A stretch of DNA of 5,831 nucleotides from Pseudomonadota bacterium (lineage in GTDB: Bacteria; Pseudomonadota; Gammaproteobacteria; Xanthomonadales; Xanthomonadaceae): assembly GCA_019348095.1 (NCBI GenBank), contig JAHWKC010000157.1, positions 1-5,831 on the forward strand, written 5' to 3'. Made by a program: the position numbers and the translations under genes. The notes beneath the pieces were generated by a model. It saw only the letters and a list, made by a program, of their open reading frames with translations, did no database searches and was not told where the DNA came from. Numbering within the stretch: position 1 is the first letter of the stretch; the number at the start of each line of letters is the position of its first letter. Positions 5,185-5,831 of the stretch are shown one piece after another.

Positions 5185-5831
5185 GGCGCCAGTGTAGCCG
5201 CGCCGGTCTCAGCGGCTGCGAACCCCCGGCGTGCGGCGCGGCGGGGACGATCGCGCTGCCCGCCCCGGTGGCCCCGGGCGAGCCGATGCCCGGTCCCGAG
5301 CCGCCCGAGCCGGACCCGGAGGCGGGCCCTCCCGCCACGATGACCTGCTCGGCGCCCAGTACGAGCGCGAACTGGCTGCTGCGGGGCAGGTCGTTCGGAT
5401 CGGTGAGCACGCTCGGCAGGTTGGCGGCGGGGGCCAGGGGACCGGCAGCCAGCGCGTCGGGGAAGTTGCGCCCCGTGGCCACGTAGACGGTCCGGGCGCC
5501 GACGAAGGCGTCCTTGGAGACCGCCACACCGGTGCCGAAGCGGTCGCCGCCAGCCAGTCGGTCGACGTCGCTGGCGAAGCTCTTCAGTTCCTGCTGGACG
5601 TCGTCGGACACGGCCACGTCGCCACCGAGGATGACGATGCGCTCGGGCTGCAGCGCCTGGAGTGCAGCCTTGGTCGGAGTCGGCAGACCGCCGTGTTCGG
5701 TCAGCAACAGGGGCGCCTCGTACCGGGCGGCGGCGGGAACGCCCGACAGTGCGTCCGGGAACTCCTGGCCGGTCGCGACGAACGCGGTGCTCACGGGGTC
5801 GGGGAAGGCGTCGGTGACGACGTTCGCGGCG
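5177..5831 (-). CDS. Cell-wall-binding repeat 2 (CWB2) protein, C-terminal part; 5' end outside window
   Basis: The frame is open from the window edge to TGA at 5179-5177, giving 217 residues of a longer protein; the GTG at 5794 is internal. Two CWB2-type units are visible. The first runs from the edge to about residue 90 (VATGQEFPDALSG, APLLLT, PERIVILGGDVAVSDDV). The second starts at RLAGGDRFGTGVAVSKDAF (91-109), then TVYVATGRNFPDALAAGPLA (114-133), LTDPNDLP and QVIVAGG (162-168). The second unit stops at VIVAGG without its usual closing helix. It passes into a Gly/Ser/Pro/Ala tail (169-217) that looks disordered. CWB2 usually occurs in three copies and anchors Gram-positive proteins to cell-wall polymers, so its role in this background is unknown. 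An N-terminal catalytic domain or signal peptide may lie upstream. The stop overlaps the rmuC start by 8 nt. Confidence 0.85.
   Translation of the reverse strand, partial: AANVVTDAFPDPVSTAFVATGQEFPDALSGVPAAARYEAPLLLTEHGGLPTPTKAALQALQPERIVILGGDVAVSDDVQQELKSFASDVDRLAGGDRFGTGVAVSKDAFVGARTVYVATGRNFPDALAAGPLAPAANLPSVLTDPNDLPRSSQFALVLGAEQVIVAGGPASGSGSGGSGPGIGSPGATGAGSAIVPAAPHAGGSQPLRPARLHWRHA
5191..5196 (-). promoter_or_regulatory. Possible -10 element for a leaderless rmuC transcript
   Basis: On the minus strand, TACACT ends exactly 6 nt before the rmuC ATG at 5184, the same spacing as the -10-like hexamer before mlaA. No Shine-Dalgarno lies between it and the ATG, and no convincing -35 is seen. 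It sits within the last codons of the CWB2 gene. The alternative is that rmuC is read through from that gene by coupling at the ATGCCTGA overlap. Confidence 0.3.
5197..5242 (-). other. Perfect 9-bp GC inverted repeat directly upstream of rmuC
   Basis: GCCGCGCCG (5197-5205) and CGGCGCGGC (5234-5242) are exact inverted arms with a 28-nt loop, inside the Gly/Pro-rich tail of the CWB2 gene. The arm nearest rmuC abuts the TACACT hexamer. There is no T-tract, so it is not a standard terminator. It may separate the two transcription units or be a product of extreme GC content. Confidence 0.35.

Noticed and set aside
4180..5343. Long plus-strand open frame (387 codons) opposite rmuC
   Set aside because: It is the mirror of the rmuC coiled coil (Leu/Gln/Ala/His-rich repetitive text) with no recognisable domain.

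Overview
The window looks like chromosome from a high-GC gammaproteobacterium, most likely a member of the Lysobacteraceae (Xanthomonadaceae; Lysobacter/Luteimonas-like). The basis is the gene content, the strong G/C preference at third codon positions, and a REP-type inverted pair beginning GTAGGAGCGG, a kind of element I associate with this family. The genus cannot be fixed by eye.

Positions 1-3655 (+ strand) hold the retrograde phospholipid transport (Mla) operon in the order mlaF (3' end only), mlaE, mlaD, mlaC, mlaB, mlaA. MlaF (ATPase), MlaE (permease), MlaD (MCE ring protein) and MlaB (STAS subunit) form the inner-membrane ABC complex. MlaC is the periplasmic lipid shuttle and MlaA the outer-membrane component. 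All parts of the pathway are together here, whereas in E. coli mlaA lies elsewhere. mlaF/mlaE overlap by one base and mlaE/mlaD are 17 bases apart. The gaps before mlaC (88 nt) and mlaA (77 nt) are larger. The mlaA gap contains a GC hairpin and a -10-like hexamer exactly 6 nt before the ATG, with no Shine-Dalgarno. The predicted MlaA contains no cysteine, so it cannot be a classical lipoprotein, and it carries a long Pro/Ala/Asp-rich N-terminal linker.

Positions 3634-3768 lie between convergent genes. They hold a perfect 9-bp hairpin across the mlaA stop codon and then a perfect 23-bp inverted pair of REP units (REPIN-like).

Positions 3769-5184 (- strand) encode RmuC, a membrane-anchored coiled-coil protein with a nuclease-like domain. 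Immediately upstream on the same strand, overlapping the rmuC start by 8 nt and running off the window edge, is the 3' part of a gene for a protein with CWB2-type cell-wall-binding repeats and a Gly/Ser/Pro-rich tail. CWB2 is mainly known from Gram-positive bacteria, so this gene is the least expected item in the window. I found no mobile element, CRISPR array, tRNA or rRNA, and no clearly new multi-gene system.
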